A stretch of 64,000 bases of DNA from Pleurostoma richardsiae (Eukaryota; Ascomycota; Sordariomycetes; Calosphaeriales; Pleurostomataceae), in assembly GCA_030052745.1 (NCBI GenBank), contig JANBVO010000005.1, positions 682,001-746,000 of the forward strand, given 5' to 3'. This document shows positions 23,520-35,858 of the stretch, piece after piece; the stretch's first letter is position 1, and the number at the start of each line of letters is the position of its first letter. The notes under the pieces were generated by a model. That model was given only the letters and a program-made list of their open reading frames with translations, did no database searches and was not told the DNA's origin. A program made the translations under genes and the position numbers.

Positions 23520-25370
23520 ATGTTTCTGTGCAGGTCCTGCGCAAGAAGAGCAAGCGCCGCTCTCTCGCACAAAGTCTCTGCCGCCGAGGTTCGTGCGCTC
23601 GGAATCTCCTCAACAACGGTGCGGCGAAACCATGCAGCACCAGCTTTCACGAAGCTCGAAGAGGCCGCAGCGGCAGCAGGCGAGGATGCCGGGCAAACCG
23701 ATCAGAGTCTTGCGGTGACGAAGGACTCGAAAAGGGGAGAGAAGCAGCTCGCATGGGTGGTGCGCAAACATCTCGAGCATATGAAGGACCCCTACAAGAT
23801 TGCACAACATGTAGAGAACACCTTGAGGAAGGACCGCTTCGAGGAGGCCCTCGCCGTGACCAGGGAAGCCAGCAAGGGCGCTCAGTGCGTGGTCAGCTGG
23901 AATCATCTTATCGAATACCACCTGCAGCACCAGAGACTTCACGCGGGAATAAAGCTCTACAATGAGATGAAGAAGAGGGCACAGCGGCCGAATGCTCAGA
24001 CATACACCATCATCTTCAAGGGTTGTGCCGAGTCAAACCATCCCAAACTGGCCGTTTCGGAGGCGCTGAGGATATACCACAACATGATGAACGACCAGCG
24101 GCTGCAGCCGAACTCAATTCACCTGAACGCCGTCCTCCGGGTTTGCGCCAGCGCGGAGGATCTCGAGTCGATGTTTACTCTGCTCCAGACCGCGGACAAT
24201 CCCTCCCGGCAGCCCACCGCTTTTACATACACCATCATCCTCAATGCCTTACGATATCAGTGGACCAAGCCGCGGCAACCGGCCTCGGTTGCGCTGTCCG
24301 AAGAAGATGTCAAACGGCAAAAGGCTGTCGCCATCCGACGAGCCAGAAGTATCTGGGAGGAGGTGATACGTCGCTGGAGGAACGGTCAGCTCGTTATTGA
24401 TGAGGAGCTCATGTGTGCTATGGGCCGCGTGCTCCTCATGGGAGAGACGGCAGACAGCAAGGACATCCTTGCTCTCGTCAAGCAGGTGATGAATATTGAG
24501 GTATTGGACGGTGCTGACCACACCTCCGTGGAAGGCCTGATGAAACAGCTGCAAACTACGACGCTTGCAGCGCGCGCAGCTCCTGGGAAAAACACGCTCT
24601 CACTTGTTATGCAAGCACTGGCGAAGACAAGGGAGACGTCTCTAGCGCCAAAATACTGGGACACTTTCACCAAGACTTACGGCGTAGTGCCGGATTCCGA
24701 GAACTGGTTGCGGTATCTGACAGTACTGTACCTCGGCAAGGCGAGTGGCAAGACCGCGCAGGTGATTTCAGACATGCCGCGCGAGTTCCTGCTGCCGAAG
24801 ACTTTCGAGCTCGCGTTCAAGACCTGCGTGCGCGACAACCTAAACGAAAATGCTTTCGACAACGCCAACAAGATCTTCGACAGGATGTCGTCGACCCTGA
24901 AGGCTCCGTTCCCGCCCGCTCTTCGACTGTATCTGCAGGCTGCAACAGGCAATCACCGGAAGTTCAGGGTCATGGAGCAAAATGGAGAGCCGGAGAGGGC
25001 TAAGTTCGCGCTAGGACGGCAGATTTCCGGAGCGGTGGAACGTCTCTGGGAGCCCATGAGGCTAGCCACGAAGCAGTTCTCGTTCCCAGACGTCGACGCC
25101 AAGTCACCGCAGCAGGAGTGGCAGATGCTGTACAAGGAGCGGATGGATGCGGTTACTCTGGTTCGGAGAGTCATCGCCGCCACGGACAAGATCATCACAG
25201 AGGGTATGGCAGATCCGAGGGTGGTCTCAGTCTTGAAGACGCGGCGCAACATCCTGAATCGGTATGTTGTACGCTTCCTGGAGCGTGATGCGAGGCACGG
25301 CGGCCAGACAGGAGCAAGGGAAGCGATGGAGGGATCACGATCGCCGTCCAGACGAGCAAGCTTCGATTAG
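23520..25370 (+). CDS. Mitochondrial pentatricopeptide-repeat protein
   Basis: A single exon of 616 residues. The N-terminus (MFLCRSCARRASAAL..., rich in Arg/Ser/Ala with no acidic residue in the first 20) reads as a mitochondrial presequence. Helical repeats typical of PPR proteins follow, for example VSWNHLIEYHLQHQRLHAG with an onward GIKLYNEMKKR unit, PNAQTYTIIFKGCAE and AFTYTIILNALRYQ, spread over about residues 110-470. PPR proteins bind organellar RNA one repeat per base and act in mitochondrial mRNA maturation or translation, or within the mitoribosome; this one's target cannot be read from the sequence. The C-terminal 150 residues are helical and charged. It diverges from POL1 with 408 bp between the starts. 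I do not assign a specific yeast orthologue. Confidence 0.85.
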   Translation: MFLCRSCARRASAALSHKVSAAEVRALGISSTTVRRNHAAPAFTKLEEAAAAAGEDAGQTDQSLAVTKDSKRGEKQLAWVVRKHLEHMKDPYKIAQHVENTLRKDRFEEALAVTREASKGAQCVVSWNHLIEYHLQHQRLHAGIKLYNEMKKRAQRPNAQTYTIIFKGCAESNHPKLAVSEALRIYHNMMNDQRLQPNSIHLNAVLRVCASAEDLESMFTLLQTADNPSRQPTAFTYTIILNALRYQWTKPRQPASVALSEEDVKRQKAVAIRRARSIWEEVIRRWRNGQLVIDEELMCAMGRVLLMGETADSKDILALVKQVMNIEVLDGADHTSVEGLMKQLQTTTLAARAAPGKNTLSLVMQALAKTRETSLAPKYWDTFTKTYGVVPDSENWLRYLTVLYLGKASGKTAQVISDMPREFLLPKTFELAFKTCVRDNLNENAFDNANKIFDRMSSTLKAPFPPALRLYLQAATGNHRKFRVMEQNGEPERAKFALGRQISGAVERLWEPMRLATKQFSFPDVDAKSPQQEWQMLYKERMDAVTLVRRVIAATDKIITEGMADPRVVSVLKTRRNILNRYVVRFLERDARHGGQTGAREAMEGSRSPSRRASFD

Positions 25371-25950
25371 ATAACTCTCGCCACTTGTACTATAGAATAC
25401 CCAGAGACAAATCCCTGTATTAACATATGAGAACCATGCGACTTGTTTGTCCCAGGCCGCTGAGTCGACGGCCCTGTTGTTGAACCCCCTATTTTGCATC
25501 CAATATGGATATGCCAAACTCGAATACATTCATCTAACGGGATGGCGGGGAGCTGATTCGATGAGCGCACGAGCCAGGCAAAGAAAGCAGCGCTAACGTA
25601 GCGGGTGGTGGCCCCGATCATTTTGACGCGCCGAAACCATGGAAGTATCCGCGGCGGCTATTGTTGGTGCGATGAATGGATTGAAACGGCCTTTCTCCGT
25701 CCATTCTCTCGCGCAGCCTTAATCGAGCCTCCACCCCTGTGAGGATACCTGCCTCAAATACTTCTCGTTTGCCGGATCTCTCTTCATATCTAGACATTCT
25801 GGGAGAGTCCCTTGGTTTGAAGCACCAGCAGCTACTTTCCGCCCTTCCCTTTCCCAAACCACTCCCATCCATACTCATCTTCCCTATCAGAGCCACGACA
25901 GAACAGCTCACACGGCTCATATCCCTCGACCTCCAACTCAGCCGTCCAAC
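25371..25950. other. Intergenic
   Basis: No gene seen. The right part is pyrimidine-rich (25860-25945) just before the next start codon and is probably promoter and 5' leader. Confidence 0.45.
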
Positions 25951-27193
25951 ATGGCGAAGGTAGCAACCGATTTTGAGAAGATCATCCAAGAGGGTAAGCC
26001 GACCTATTCTACCCCCAATCCTCCTCCTGTCCGCCTTCATCTCAGCTAACCCGCCGCCTTCCCACTTCCAGGCCGCGAGCGCAAACAGAACGAGGCCCTC
26101 GCCGCCAGGATCTTCAACCGCGACCGCCGCTCCAGCGCCCCCGCGCACAAGACCTCCTCTCCCGGCGGCTCGCTCGCCAGCCGCGTCGGCGTCAAGAAGG
26201 TGCGGACCCGCAGCCTGACACTCCTCCCTCCGCGTCGCTCCGGCTAACATCCCCGCTTCGCCCTCAGCGCGTCTCCCTGGGTCCCCGTGCAAACGCCGCC
26301 ACGAAGCCCGCCAACATCAACGGCGAGTGGACGCACGACCTCCACAACAGCAGCCCGAAGCCCGTCAAGCCCACCTCCCTCGCCGCGCGCATCACCGCTC
26401 CCGGCGGCCCGAGCAAACAGCAGCAGCAGCCGCCGCGCGTGCAGCGGCGTGCCGCCCAGGTCGCCCAAGCGCTGATAAAGTCGGAGCTGGACCCCTCCTA
26501 TGCGGCGCAGAACGTCAACGTCGTGCCGGCCGCCAGCAGCAGCGCTGGCCGGGGCCTCACGATCCGGGGGCTGGCGGGCCCGTTCGTGGTGATGGCGCAG
26601 AACTTCGCGCCCGGCACCACGGCGGCGGACATCGAGAGCGCCATGACGCCGGTGGGAGGCATCGTCTCGAGCTGCAGGCTTGTTAAGACGCAGCCCATCA
26701 TCATCGCGGAGGTCGTCTTCGAGAGCAAGGAGGGCGCGGATAACGTCATCCGGACGTTCAACAACCAGACGGTGAGTTACGCACCTCCTTCTTTTTTCTC
26801 TAAACCCCTAGACCGGAGGGTGTGTGTCCAAGACTGTCGCGGCTAACTTCTTATTTTCTCCACGCGCAGGCGGACGGAAGGCTCCTACACGTGTACTACA
26901 AGCTGGGCGGCCCGCCGCCGGCGCACCGTCCCCAGGTCCAGCCGGCGCCGCCGACCGGTCCCCGCGCGAGCACCAAGTCCGGCAACGGCCAGGTGGTCGA
27001 CGGGTCACTGGGCTTCGACGATCCCATGGAGACGGACGCCCCGAGCGCCGGCGCCAAGCAGGCGGCCAACGCCCTCGGCAGCAACGGCAAGCCGGCCAAC
27101 GGCGGCCTGTACAGCGACCGGCTGGTCGGGTCGGGCAACAGCAATCAGCGCGGCCGGGGGTTCCAGAGGAGGGGTCGTGGCCGGGGACAATAG
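25951..27193 (+). CDS. RRM protein with RG-rich tail (Aly/REF-like?)
   Basis: Four exons, 25951-25993, 26072-26199, 26268-26771 and 26870-27193, encode 332 residues. Three introns carry GCTAAC branch sites, and all junctions are frame-consistent. The short N-terminus (MAKVATDFEKIIQEGRERK) leads into a basic, Ala/Pro/Gln-rich segment. A divergent RRM lies near residues 145-235 (FVVMAQNFAPGTTAADIE at the RNP2 position; the RNP1 strand is degenerate, AEVVFESKEGADNVI). The tail ends in RGRGFQRRGRGRGQ. A single central RRM between flexible basic arms resembles mRNA-export adaptors of the Aly/REF (Yra1/Mlo3) group, but the short conserved peptides of those proteins are not obvious, so this is inference. 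It is probably nuclear. Confidence 0.75.
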
Positions 27194-27860
27194 TGCTGGT
27201 CCGGCTATCCTTTCTCTTATTGAATCTGGAGATATTGAGTTTCTGAACTGATCTCGAGGATCTTTCAGTATTGTGTCTTTGGATTGGAAGGATCTGCTTG
27301 ATCACTCGAGCTGGTTGTTGTAGCGGCGCGGGACACAGATGGCTCAGGGCCACAGGCTGGACATTGCTGAGTTTCCATATCAGTTGCTTGAGCGTCTCGT
27401 TTCGGTATTTTGAGACGTCCGCGAGCTGCGCGAGCCCTCGGGGCAGATCCAAGGGAGATCAGGCGCGGCAGGTACATGTAATGTCGGGTGTATACTAGCT
27501 AGGCAGGCAGGGTAAGGATATGGTGGCTCACACTTGGCAACTAGACAATGACCGACAAGCGGTTTCGCGCAACAGCTTCTCCCGGGACTTTCCTCGTGGG
27601 CCAACTGCGACGGGGCGTCTATTCTCTTCTGCCGCGTCCCCGTGTACCTATGTAGTAGTTGTCCATCGCGGATGAATATGCATGCTGGAAAAGCTCAGAG
27701 ACACGGTCTCTCCACTTCTTCGTCTGCAAGCCCAGTCTTCCCGCATCATGCCCCCACCGTTTCGTCGCCCTTCCCGATCCCTCCAGTGTCCCCCGTGCTC
27801 GATCTCCCCCTTGAATCTGTATATCCTCTCTTGAAACCAAAACGAAAAGAAAAAAAAAAG

Positions 27861-27899
<39 letters not shown>

Positions 27900-28509
27900 A
27901 CATGGTTGACGACCTAGCTGCCAAACCCTATCCGAACTTCCCCCCCCTTCCCGACTGCGTGACTGATAGAGAAGATAAAAGTATACGACGGCATCTGCCA
28001 ATCCCGCTCGGCGTAGACCCTTCGCATACCCATCACACCCGCCTTGACGTGTTCTGCCCTATCGTGCGGCTTTAGTGCATGCAGGGGCGGGCGAGTCCTC
28101 TAAGAGAGAAGAGCAGGCGGACTTCTTCTCACCGGGTCGCCACAGGAGAGGCGTACGGCATCGCATGTTGAAATGAAAGAGAGCCATTCCGACCTCCTCT
28201 CGGCGTCGCTCTGCCGGACTGCTCGGTGGCGTAGAGGGAACTGCGTAATGGAAAAGCTATGCAATCTAGCCCCCTTTTCTCTCACATCCTGAATATCTTA
28301 TATTAGGTCGCAGGTTCTGTCGCGGGCAGCAGCAGCTTCTGGTTAACCATAGTCGCAACATGGCCGCACAGGGCATATCCATCGATCGTGCCAGTGCCCT
28401 CAGGGCCGCATATTGGCGCACGGCGTGGCGGTCTGGCAAGCTGGGACACCTAAGACAGACGCGTTCTTGGTAGAGGCACGCTCTTGAGCAACAGCGATTC
28501 ACCAATGCC
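27194..28509. other. Intergenic with a CAG microsatellite
   Basis: No gene seen between the convergent RRM and YAK1 genes. It contains an A-rich tract (27842-27860) directly joined to an AGC repeat, listed separately. Confidence 0.45.
27862..27894. repeat. (AGC)11 microsatellite
   Basis: Eleven uninterrupted AGC units, preceded by an A-rich tract, downstream of the YAK1 stop codon. It is not inside a frame I believe to be coding. Confidence 0.9.
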
Positions 28510-31428
28510 TCAATGGCCCCACGGACTCTGCCCGTAACCTTCTTCGAGGGTCCGTTCCTCCAAGTTTCGGATGAAGTCTCGATTCGCGCCACGTCCACCT
28601 TGCTGAGCTCTGCTGCCCCTCCTCCCCGATCGTCCCGGAGTCTGATCGACCATGCCGACTCCATCAGGGGGCGGTGGGTAGTAAGCCGGGCTTGGCTGTA
28701 GCCGGATGGGTTGGTTGGGGTCGAGGTGGCTTGCAACTCTCTGGATTGCCGCTGGGATTCCGCTCTGTTGCTGTTCCATGGTGGACGCCCGCTGTCTTGA
28801 CCGCACCGCTTGCTGGGAGTACACGTTCTGCTGCGGAACTGCCCCGTAGTTTGCAGGTGGCATCTGTGCTGGAGGCTGGCCCATAACCATCTGACCGTAC
28901 GGTTGGGCAGCGTACGGGGGAGGAGCGCCTGCGTGGCTGGCGCCGGGAGAATACAAGTTGCTGTTATACATTGGCGGTGCTTGCGTATGCGCGGCCTGCT
29001 GGTACTGGTTGACTGCCATGGAGGCATACGCGCCCTGCTGCGCAGCCGTGTTCGCGTTAGCTTGTGCAGCTTGAGCCCGCTGCTTGCTCAAGGCTTCTGC
29101 TTGCTGTTGCTGCTGGGTGCCAGGCGCTGGTGACCTGTTCAAGGAGCTTGCCTTCAAGTTCATGGGCGGTACAAACGGCCCAGTAAACTTCTGTTGCGTG
29201 ATGAACGGGTGAAGCTTCGCTTGCTGCGGTGACCATCTCTCCAGCGGGTTGATTGTCAGCAGGCCCCTGACGAAGTCAATGAACGCAATCCGATTGTTCA
29301 TTTCTAGGGGGAAACGTTAGCCAGCGCTTAAGCGTAGTAGGCACCAAAAGGTTAAACATACCTCTGTCAATCTCACTCTGCTTCATATTCTTCCGCGGCA
29401 TAGGATACGACTTGATGATCTCAGGCAGCGTGCTGGCCTGGAAGTACTTCTTGCTGGGTTGCTCTTTCGTGCCGTGCTCTCGGGAGTACTGCTCCATGCT
29501 CTTCAAGTGGTAGGTCCGCCGCCCGAACTCATCCTGCCTCTTCTCGAAGAATTCGCCTGCTTGCTTTCCCATCTCAATCATCCAGTTCGGGGGGTTTCCG
29601 AGCATCTCGACGATCCTCGACACTTGGTTGTACTCGGAGGAACCGGGGAAGAGGGGCAGTCCTAGAAAGAGTTCGACGACGATGCACCCCAGTGACCACA
29701 TGTCGATGGCCGAGGAGTAGGGTAGTCCCAGCAGGACCTCGGGGGACCGGTAGAACCTCGATTGAATGTATGTGTACACCGTTTGCCGCTCGTCGCATGC
29801 TGAACCGAAGTCGATGATCTTAATGATTGGGCTCTCCAGGTTCTTGAGCAGGATGTTCTCGGGCTTCAGATCACAGTGGATTAGGCGCGCCTTGTTGAGC
29901 AGAGCGAGCCCGTTGAGCAGCTGTTGCGCGAACACTCGGACGAGCGTCGTGCTAAGGCCCCTAAACTGATTCTGCTTGATCAGCTCGTAAAGGTTGACGC
30001 TCAAGAGCTCGAACACCAGGCACAAGTGTTGCCGGTGGATGAAGGTGTCTTTCAGTCTAAGGAGGTGGTGGTCGTCGTTCTTGTCAAGCTTGGTATTGAG
30101 CTAGATTCCCAGCATGTTAGCAGAAACGAACAGCGATAGGCACGTGGGAGTCGTGGTAGCATACCAAGTCGAGTACAGAGACTTCCATCATGCTCTGATT
30201 GAAATATGCAGTGCGATTCTTGATGACCTTGACGGCAACAACTTCCTGGGTTTTGAGGTTTTGGCATTTAACGACCTGCCCAAATGTACCCTGACCGAGG
30301 ACGTCCAAGATTAAGTATCGATTCCTGCCATGTATGTCAGTGCTTCTCGCTACGCCAGAATGTGCGTACTGCAAGGCCACGTACTTGTGTCCTGCTTCTT
30401 CGGATCCAAGAATATCATTCACGTATAGGATATAGTCGCTATCCTCGTTATCATAGCCGTCATTCTTCACGCCTTTGCTCGGCTTTGTCAACACTCTCCG
30501 TGGATTCCGCGACGACTCGTACTTAAAGCTGGGGTTGCAGATCCTGTAGGTGGCTGGCAGATGGACGGTGAGGGCTTGGAGGGGCTGCAAACGCAATTAG
30601 CGACGCGTTGGAGAACGAGCAGGAAGCAAGAGCCAGTAGCCGACTTACGCTGATGAAGCCGCCTTCTGGGTTGGCTCTTCTGAACGGCGGCTGGGCATTG
30701 ACCTTGGGTCTCAGATCAGTAGGCGCTCTGATCTTCTTGAACTCGGGCACAGGGCCTTTGTTCGGCGGCGCCGAGGCCTGGGGGACCGGGCGCCGAGGCG
30801 ACTTGGGATCTGCTGCCGCCGCGTACCCGCCCTCCAGAGGGCTCATGGCCTGCTGGGGGTACCCTTCCGCGCCGGTCTGGTACGCGCTCAAGGGAGGCAG
30901 TTGGGGCACGGTCTGGCGATTGTTGGACTGGTAGTACGGGCTCTGCGGAGTGTGGTAGTCGGAGGGTCTCGTCGGCGACTGTCGGGACGCGGGGGCGGCG
31001 GAGAATTGGCCTACACCAGCAGATTTCGGCGCGTAGGGTGAGGTGGGCGGCATCACCTCCATGGGAGAGTATCGTTGGGCAGCAGCGGAAGGCTCCTGCG
31101 GGGAGTTGAGGTTGGAAGAGCGAGCACCACCAGACAGATGCGACTGGTGATGAGGCCGCATGGGATATTTCATGCTGGCATAGGGATCGTGGACGTCTTG
31201 CATTGCTACGTCGCCGTTTCCGTCGCGCAGTTGGGGGGTGCCGATGGGGGATGTCGCGGAGCTCTGGGCTGCGGAGTGGGAGGCCAGCCCTCCTCCTTGG
31301 TAGTGCTCGTACTTGTAACCGGCCGGCGGCTGCGCCTGAGCGGGCTGGCCATTGTTGTAGTCTCTGGCATTGCCGTTGTACCGCCTCGAGGCGCCAGCGG
31401 GATCGGAGTAGGCGGGCCACTGATCCAT
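28510..31428 (-). CDS. YAK1: DYRK-family protein kinase Yak1
   Basis: Five exons, 31428-30649, 30584-30385, 30324-30165, 30100-29362 and 29303-28510, give 890 residues. The N-terminal 260 residues are Gln/Pro/Ser-rich and disordered. The DYRK-homology box (YNDEDSDY-like: GYDNEDSDYILYVND) precedes the kinase domain (about residues 328-650). The domain has the glycine loop LGQGTFG, catalytic lysine VAVKVIKN, HCDLKPENILL (about 455), DFG (about 477) and YTYIQSRFYRSPEV, whose second tyrosine (about Y491) is the cotranslationally autophosphorylated residue of DYRKs. The C-terminal 230 residues are Gln/Ala/Tyr-rich. In yeasts Yak1 opposes PKA and slows growth under starvation or stress, shuttling between cytoplasm and nucleus. 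All four introns are short, with standard signals. Confidence 0.96.
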
Positions 31429-34127
31429 GGCTGCGGATTGCTGGTGCTGATGCTTGGATCGTGGTCGGTCGCCAGCAAGAGCGGGTTTTGTGTGTGTGTT
31501 TGGCAGGCTCTGGGCGCTGGTTTTGGGGGGGAGTCTGGTTTGCGTTTCTCAGTCACACCCGCCTTCGCCGCTGAATGCTGAAGAGGCGGGTCCCACCGCC
31601 TGCGACGCAGCGACTCAAAAGTCGTCGTTGGTCCTGACGCGTTAGGCGGTCCCAGCTGTGTGTGGTACCTCCTTATCTTGCGACGCCGTGGGAGCCAAGG
31701 GCTGGTTGATCGCTGTCTCCCCGGCCGAGAAGGGCGAGCGTGCAGGAGGAGGAGGGGGAGGAGGGACAGGAGGAAGGCGGTAAAAGAGAAGATAAGGGCA
31801 CAAGAGTCCGTCCGCTGCGAGTTGTGCAGGGGAATCAGTGCTGTTGACACCTCAAGGATTCATGGTGCGATGACAATTGAGGCCAAGGCACGACAGGACT
31901 CCAGTCCCTTAGCGCGGGAAGTCACTTTGTCCTGGAGCTGAGCGGGCTCTAACTAACAGACTTGGCTGGAGAAAAGGAAGAGGAATGAGGGGGAGACCTG
32001 AGCTTTGCATGGCCATGGCCCGCTGCGAGGCACCGACAGGTGAGGGACCGCTCTCTACCTTTTAGGTGCAGAGGTTAAGGTACCTCATTACGTAGGTACT
32101 TCGCCTCCCATGCTCGTCTAGGTACCTTACCTGCCAAGGTACTCTGCCCAAAGCGAAGAACCGAGTTGAGGCCCGAAACGTACGAGGAACACATTTTTTT
32201 TATCACAGCTACCTAAAAATGGATGATTACAGCTGGCAGCCCAACCTACAGTGATGACGGCGATAATTTGAAGACATGTATCTACGGAGTAGCCATGGGG
32301 GACTGTGATCTGAGCGGCTACATACAACACCTGGAGGCTGAAGTGAATTCAATCCCCCCATTCCCGCAGACGTGCATACGGTACACAGCGCCAGCATACG
32401 TGAGCAAGACTCTCTCTCTTCTCAGAGAGGCCTGCTGTTCAATCGAGGACAAGCCCGACCTCTCGAATTGCGTTATCCTCTTTACTTGATCTGTTCCTGG
32501 CCTCTCCTTCGCTCTCGAGTTCTCGTTTTCGTTGCCACAACATCTAACATCTCCTCGAGTCGAAACCAGATGTGCGTGCGAACGACAATCCGCTCCATCC
32601 GTTGATTCCACGTGCCCTTTTTCTACTGCAACCCGCTCCCCGTTAGGCTGGGGGATTCAAGAGGACTTCCAAGTCAGGAACCCCTGACATCGACGACATG
32701 ACTTGGCCACGGCTGACTGGCTCTCCGCCAATATTACACCTGAGGTAGGTACTGACCACAAGCTACGCGTGCAACTTGATAATAGGAAAGTACTATGAGG
32801 ATTATCGCAATACCTTGCAATATTTGGGCACCAGCAATCTTCCATGTCTTCCCCCAATCTGTCCCTCCAAGCTCTGAATAACAGCCAAGGCTCCTGAGCT
32901 CGCCTCGACGCTTTTCATCAGAGCATCGAATGTAAAAGAGCGGCGTACGCAACAGGAATGTAGACTAGGTAGGTAGGTTGAAGTGCTGGGTAGCATAGGC
33001 AAGTCGTTCCAAGCTAGCCGCCGCTCTGGGCTGATGAGGTGCAGCAGAGCTCAGAGTGTACCAATTAACTTTCGACCAATCGCTGCGAACAGCAACAGAA
33101 GGGTCGTACCTTGCTTGTCCCGCAACCAGCCCCCTCCGACGCCAGACCATGCCCAGTTCGGGAGACTGACCATCAACGCAGATTGCTTGTAACTATATAA
33201 ATCTGTTGCCGCGCAGGAAATCGAGACGTGAGCATCGCAAGCTCAGCTGACGGCAGAGATAGCGGCTCCCCTACGCTCCGAAGACAAAACTACGAGGCAG
33301 CATCGTGTATTTGATATCACATTCTTCCATATATTTTGCGTCGAGGTATTCGCCTCTCCCTACGGAAACTCTTTTTACGGTCTCATTTCATCTTCTCCAT
33401 TTCCCCTTGCCGGGAAAGCTACCTCCTCAACGCAGATCCATCCTTGTCCCGTCACACAACACCTCCGGACACGAGACCCCCCATAGTGGGATCTCAACTT
33501 CCTCTCCCAGGCTGCGATCCGGTGGAAGAAGAGGAAAAGTGGGAAGAAGCAGCTCCGGCTCCGCCGTCCAGAGGAGGAGCCACGGCGAACTCAGTCCCCG
33601 TGCTGAGAGGCAAACCGTCCAGAGGTATAGCCAAATTCGTAACTCGTCAAAGAACACCAGACAGTTCTGTAAAGGAGGTTCAAGGGAGAATAGACAGACA
33701 ATCCCGCAAATGCTTGAGGTGGTATCCAGCGCACAAAGAAATCAATCAGTACACCTTTTCTCGATGAACGGAGACGGAGATGTGTGAGCAATTACAGGAA
33801 GCCCAGGTTGACGTGACTGAAACGGGATATGCCTGTGCTAAGCACTAGAAAGAAGAGAAGAAAAGAGTTGGGAAGTTTGCTTGAAACAAGTGTAGACAGA
33901 GATACGTAAACGAAGACAGCAACGCCAACTGGATCCCCCAGATCTTCAAGAGGAAAATGACATCTCAAGCCCTATGAGGCGAAAACAGTACCCGCGCACA
34001 CCCGGCCTACGGGAGTCCCGCGAACGGTAGATACTTGCCGGCCATTCCGCACGTAATTTTGCAAGACGACTGGGCCAACAAAAGGATACGCTGCGCCAAA
34101 AGACATCGCTTGAGACACGACCACAGG
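31429..34127. other. Long region upstream of YAK1
   Basis: About 2.7 kb without a convincing gene between the YAK1 start and the 3' end of the PUB1-type gene. It contains the AGGTAC cluster (32078-32142), another AGGTAC at 32747-32752 and a run of eight T near 32193-32200. Two overlapping plus-strand frames at about 33305-33787 lack domain features. Long upstream regions are common for regulated kinase genes, so a long 5' leader or distal promoter is likely. Confidence 0.45.
32078..32142. repeat. Cluster of four AGGTAC motifs
   Basis: AGGTACCT at 32078-32085, AGGTAC at 32094-32099, AGGTACCT at 32120-32127 and AGGTAC at 32137-32142, four copies in 65 bp. The eight-base form is its own reverse complement. 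Single copies recur at 4061, 32747, 37747 and 38447. Function is unknown. Confidence 0.6.
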
Positions 34128-35858
34128 TTAACCCTGGTAGCCCGCAAATCCGTTGTTGAAGTTGCCCCCAGGCGGCGGCTGAGTCCACTGTTGATTCTGA
34201 GGTGCCTGTCCACGGCCATAGCCGCCAGCGCTCGGCGGGCCGGCATAACCCATCGGCTGCGCTCCGTAGCCCGCAGGGGACTGCGCCGCGGGTCCACCGC
34301 CATAGCTGCCCTGCTGACCGCCATACTGGCCTGTCATCGACATATTAGTTCATGCCCAGAACGGCGGGGGATGGCGTAGGGGCCAAGACTCACCGCCATA
34401 TTGCGGGAAGTAGGTGGACGGCGTTCCCGGGTAGCCTGGGCCTTGCGCACTCTGAGGGCTATAGGCCTGCTGGGAGGGATCGAAGCTCTGCGGATTCGGG
34501 GTCTTGTCCTTACCCCACTACATTTATGTTAATGTATCTATCCGAAGTGGGAATTGCCATGCGGAACTTACGCTGCACTTCAGCGGTCTTCCATTAACAT
34601 TATAACCATTGAGCTGGCAAATAGCCATAGCAGCGTTCTCGTGGGTATCCATCTTGATGAAGGCGAATCCGCGGTCGGCCTGGAACCGTGATTCGACGAC
34701 GAAACCGAAATTCTGGAACAGAGGAACAACATCATTCTGAGTCGTGTACGGAGTCAAATTACCGACGTAGCAGGTCGTTTGCCACTGAGGCGTCTGGTTG
34801 ACGATCATATCGAAACTGTGAACGCCGTGCGTGGGGAAATGATGGTGGCCGTAGGGAGTCGTGGGAGTCATTCCAACCGCCTGCAAGGCCTGCTGCTGGG
34901 CAATAGAGGGCTGGCCCTTCTGGTTCGCCCAGTTGCACCGGATCGCCCGGGAACCCAGCCATTCTCCGTCCATGGAGCTCAGGGCCTTCTCGGCATCCGG
35001 TCGCTCACGGAAAGCGACGAAGCCGTAGCCTCGAGATCGACCTGTCTTCATGTCCCACATAACGCGAGCTTCCGAAACAGAGCCAAAAGCGGAGAAGGCC
35101 TGGAGCAGGACCTCATCGTTGACCTCGTTTGACAAGTCGCCGACAAAGATGTGAAAGTGGTTAGACGTGTCCTCCTTGTTGGATGAGTTCGATTGGTATG
35201 CCCAGTTAACGCGAATTTCCTAGACACGCTGTTAGTTCCTTCTGGTCATTGCCTAATCAGCGTATGGGAAGCTCACCGACTGGTGGACACGCCTCCCGTT
35301 CAGGGTCTGCATGGCACGCTCGGCTGCACCAGGGTCATCGTATTCCACGAAGCCGTAGTTATATCCTTTGGCCTGGGCACTCCATTAGTACTTTCACCAG
35401 TAAAGAGGCACCATGCAGAGCTCCGTCTCTTCACACACGATTGAGACACCACTCACATTCTTGTCAGGGATGATCTTGACGTTCTGGACGTGGCCAGTGG
35501 TCTCGAAGATCTGGCGAAGGACATCCTCGGTAACACGAGGATCTAGTCCACCAACATACAGCGCCCGCTTGTTAGGCTCGGGAGCCGCGCGCCTGGCGAA
35601 TCCACCAGCGCTGTTGGGCGACATGATGCCTCCACTCTTGTCTCCGCCGGTCATCGGAGAGGTGATCGCAGTCGGTATGGGGTTCGTGTTCTGAGGGATG
35701 TGAAGCGGCGGAGGGGCCATATGCGGCGCATTGGATTGGCCATTTTGTCCATTCTCGTAGCCTGGCTCGTAGCCCTGCTCGTAACCAGGCGCACCGGCAT
35801 TCGGCTGGGGAGGGGGAGGGAGCTGCGAAGCAGCGGCAGAGGGACCCGTCTCAGCCAT
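34128..35858 (-). CDS. PUB1: Poly(A)/U-rich RNA-binding protein, PUB1/TIA-1 family
   Basis: Five exons, 35858-35457, 35372-35277, 35219-34572, 34517-34394 and 34330-34128, give 490 residues. Three RRMs are clear: RRM1 about 97-172 (RALYVGGLDP as RNP2, YNYGFVEY as RNP1), RRM2 about 190-265 (HIFVGDLSNE, RGYGFVAF) and RRM3 about 305-385 (TCYVGNLTPY, RGFAFIKM). RRM3 ends in KCSWGKDK, the hallmark of TIA-1/Pub1/Nam8 proteins. A Gln/Gly/Tyr-rich tail of about 100 residues follows, of the prion-like type that drives stress-granule assembly. Members bind U-rich and AU-rich RNA and affect mRNA stability and splicing. The family is certain; Pub1 rather than the Csx1/Nam8 branch is my best reading. Confidence 0.92.

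Noticed and set aside
33305-33787. Two overlapping plus-strand frames (160 and 143 codons) upstream of YAK1
   Set aside because: They overlap in different frames with no domain, membrane pattern or conserved motif that favours either.
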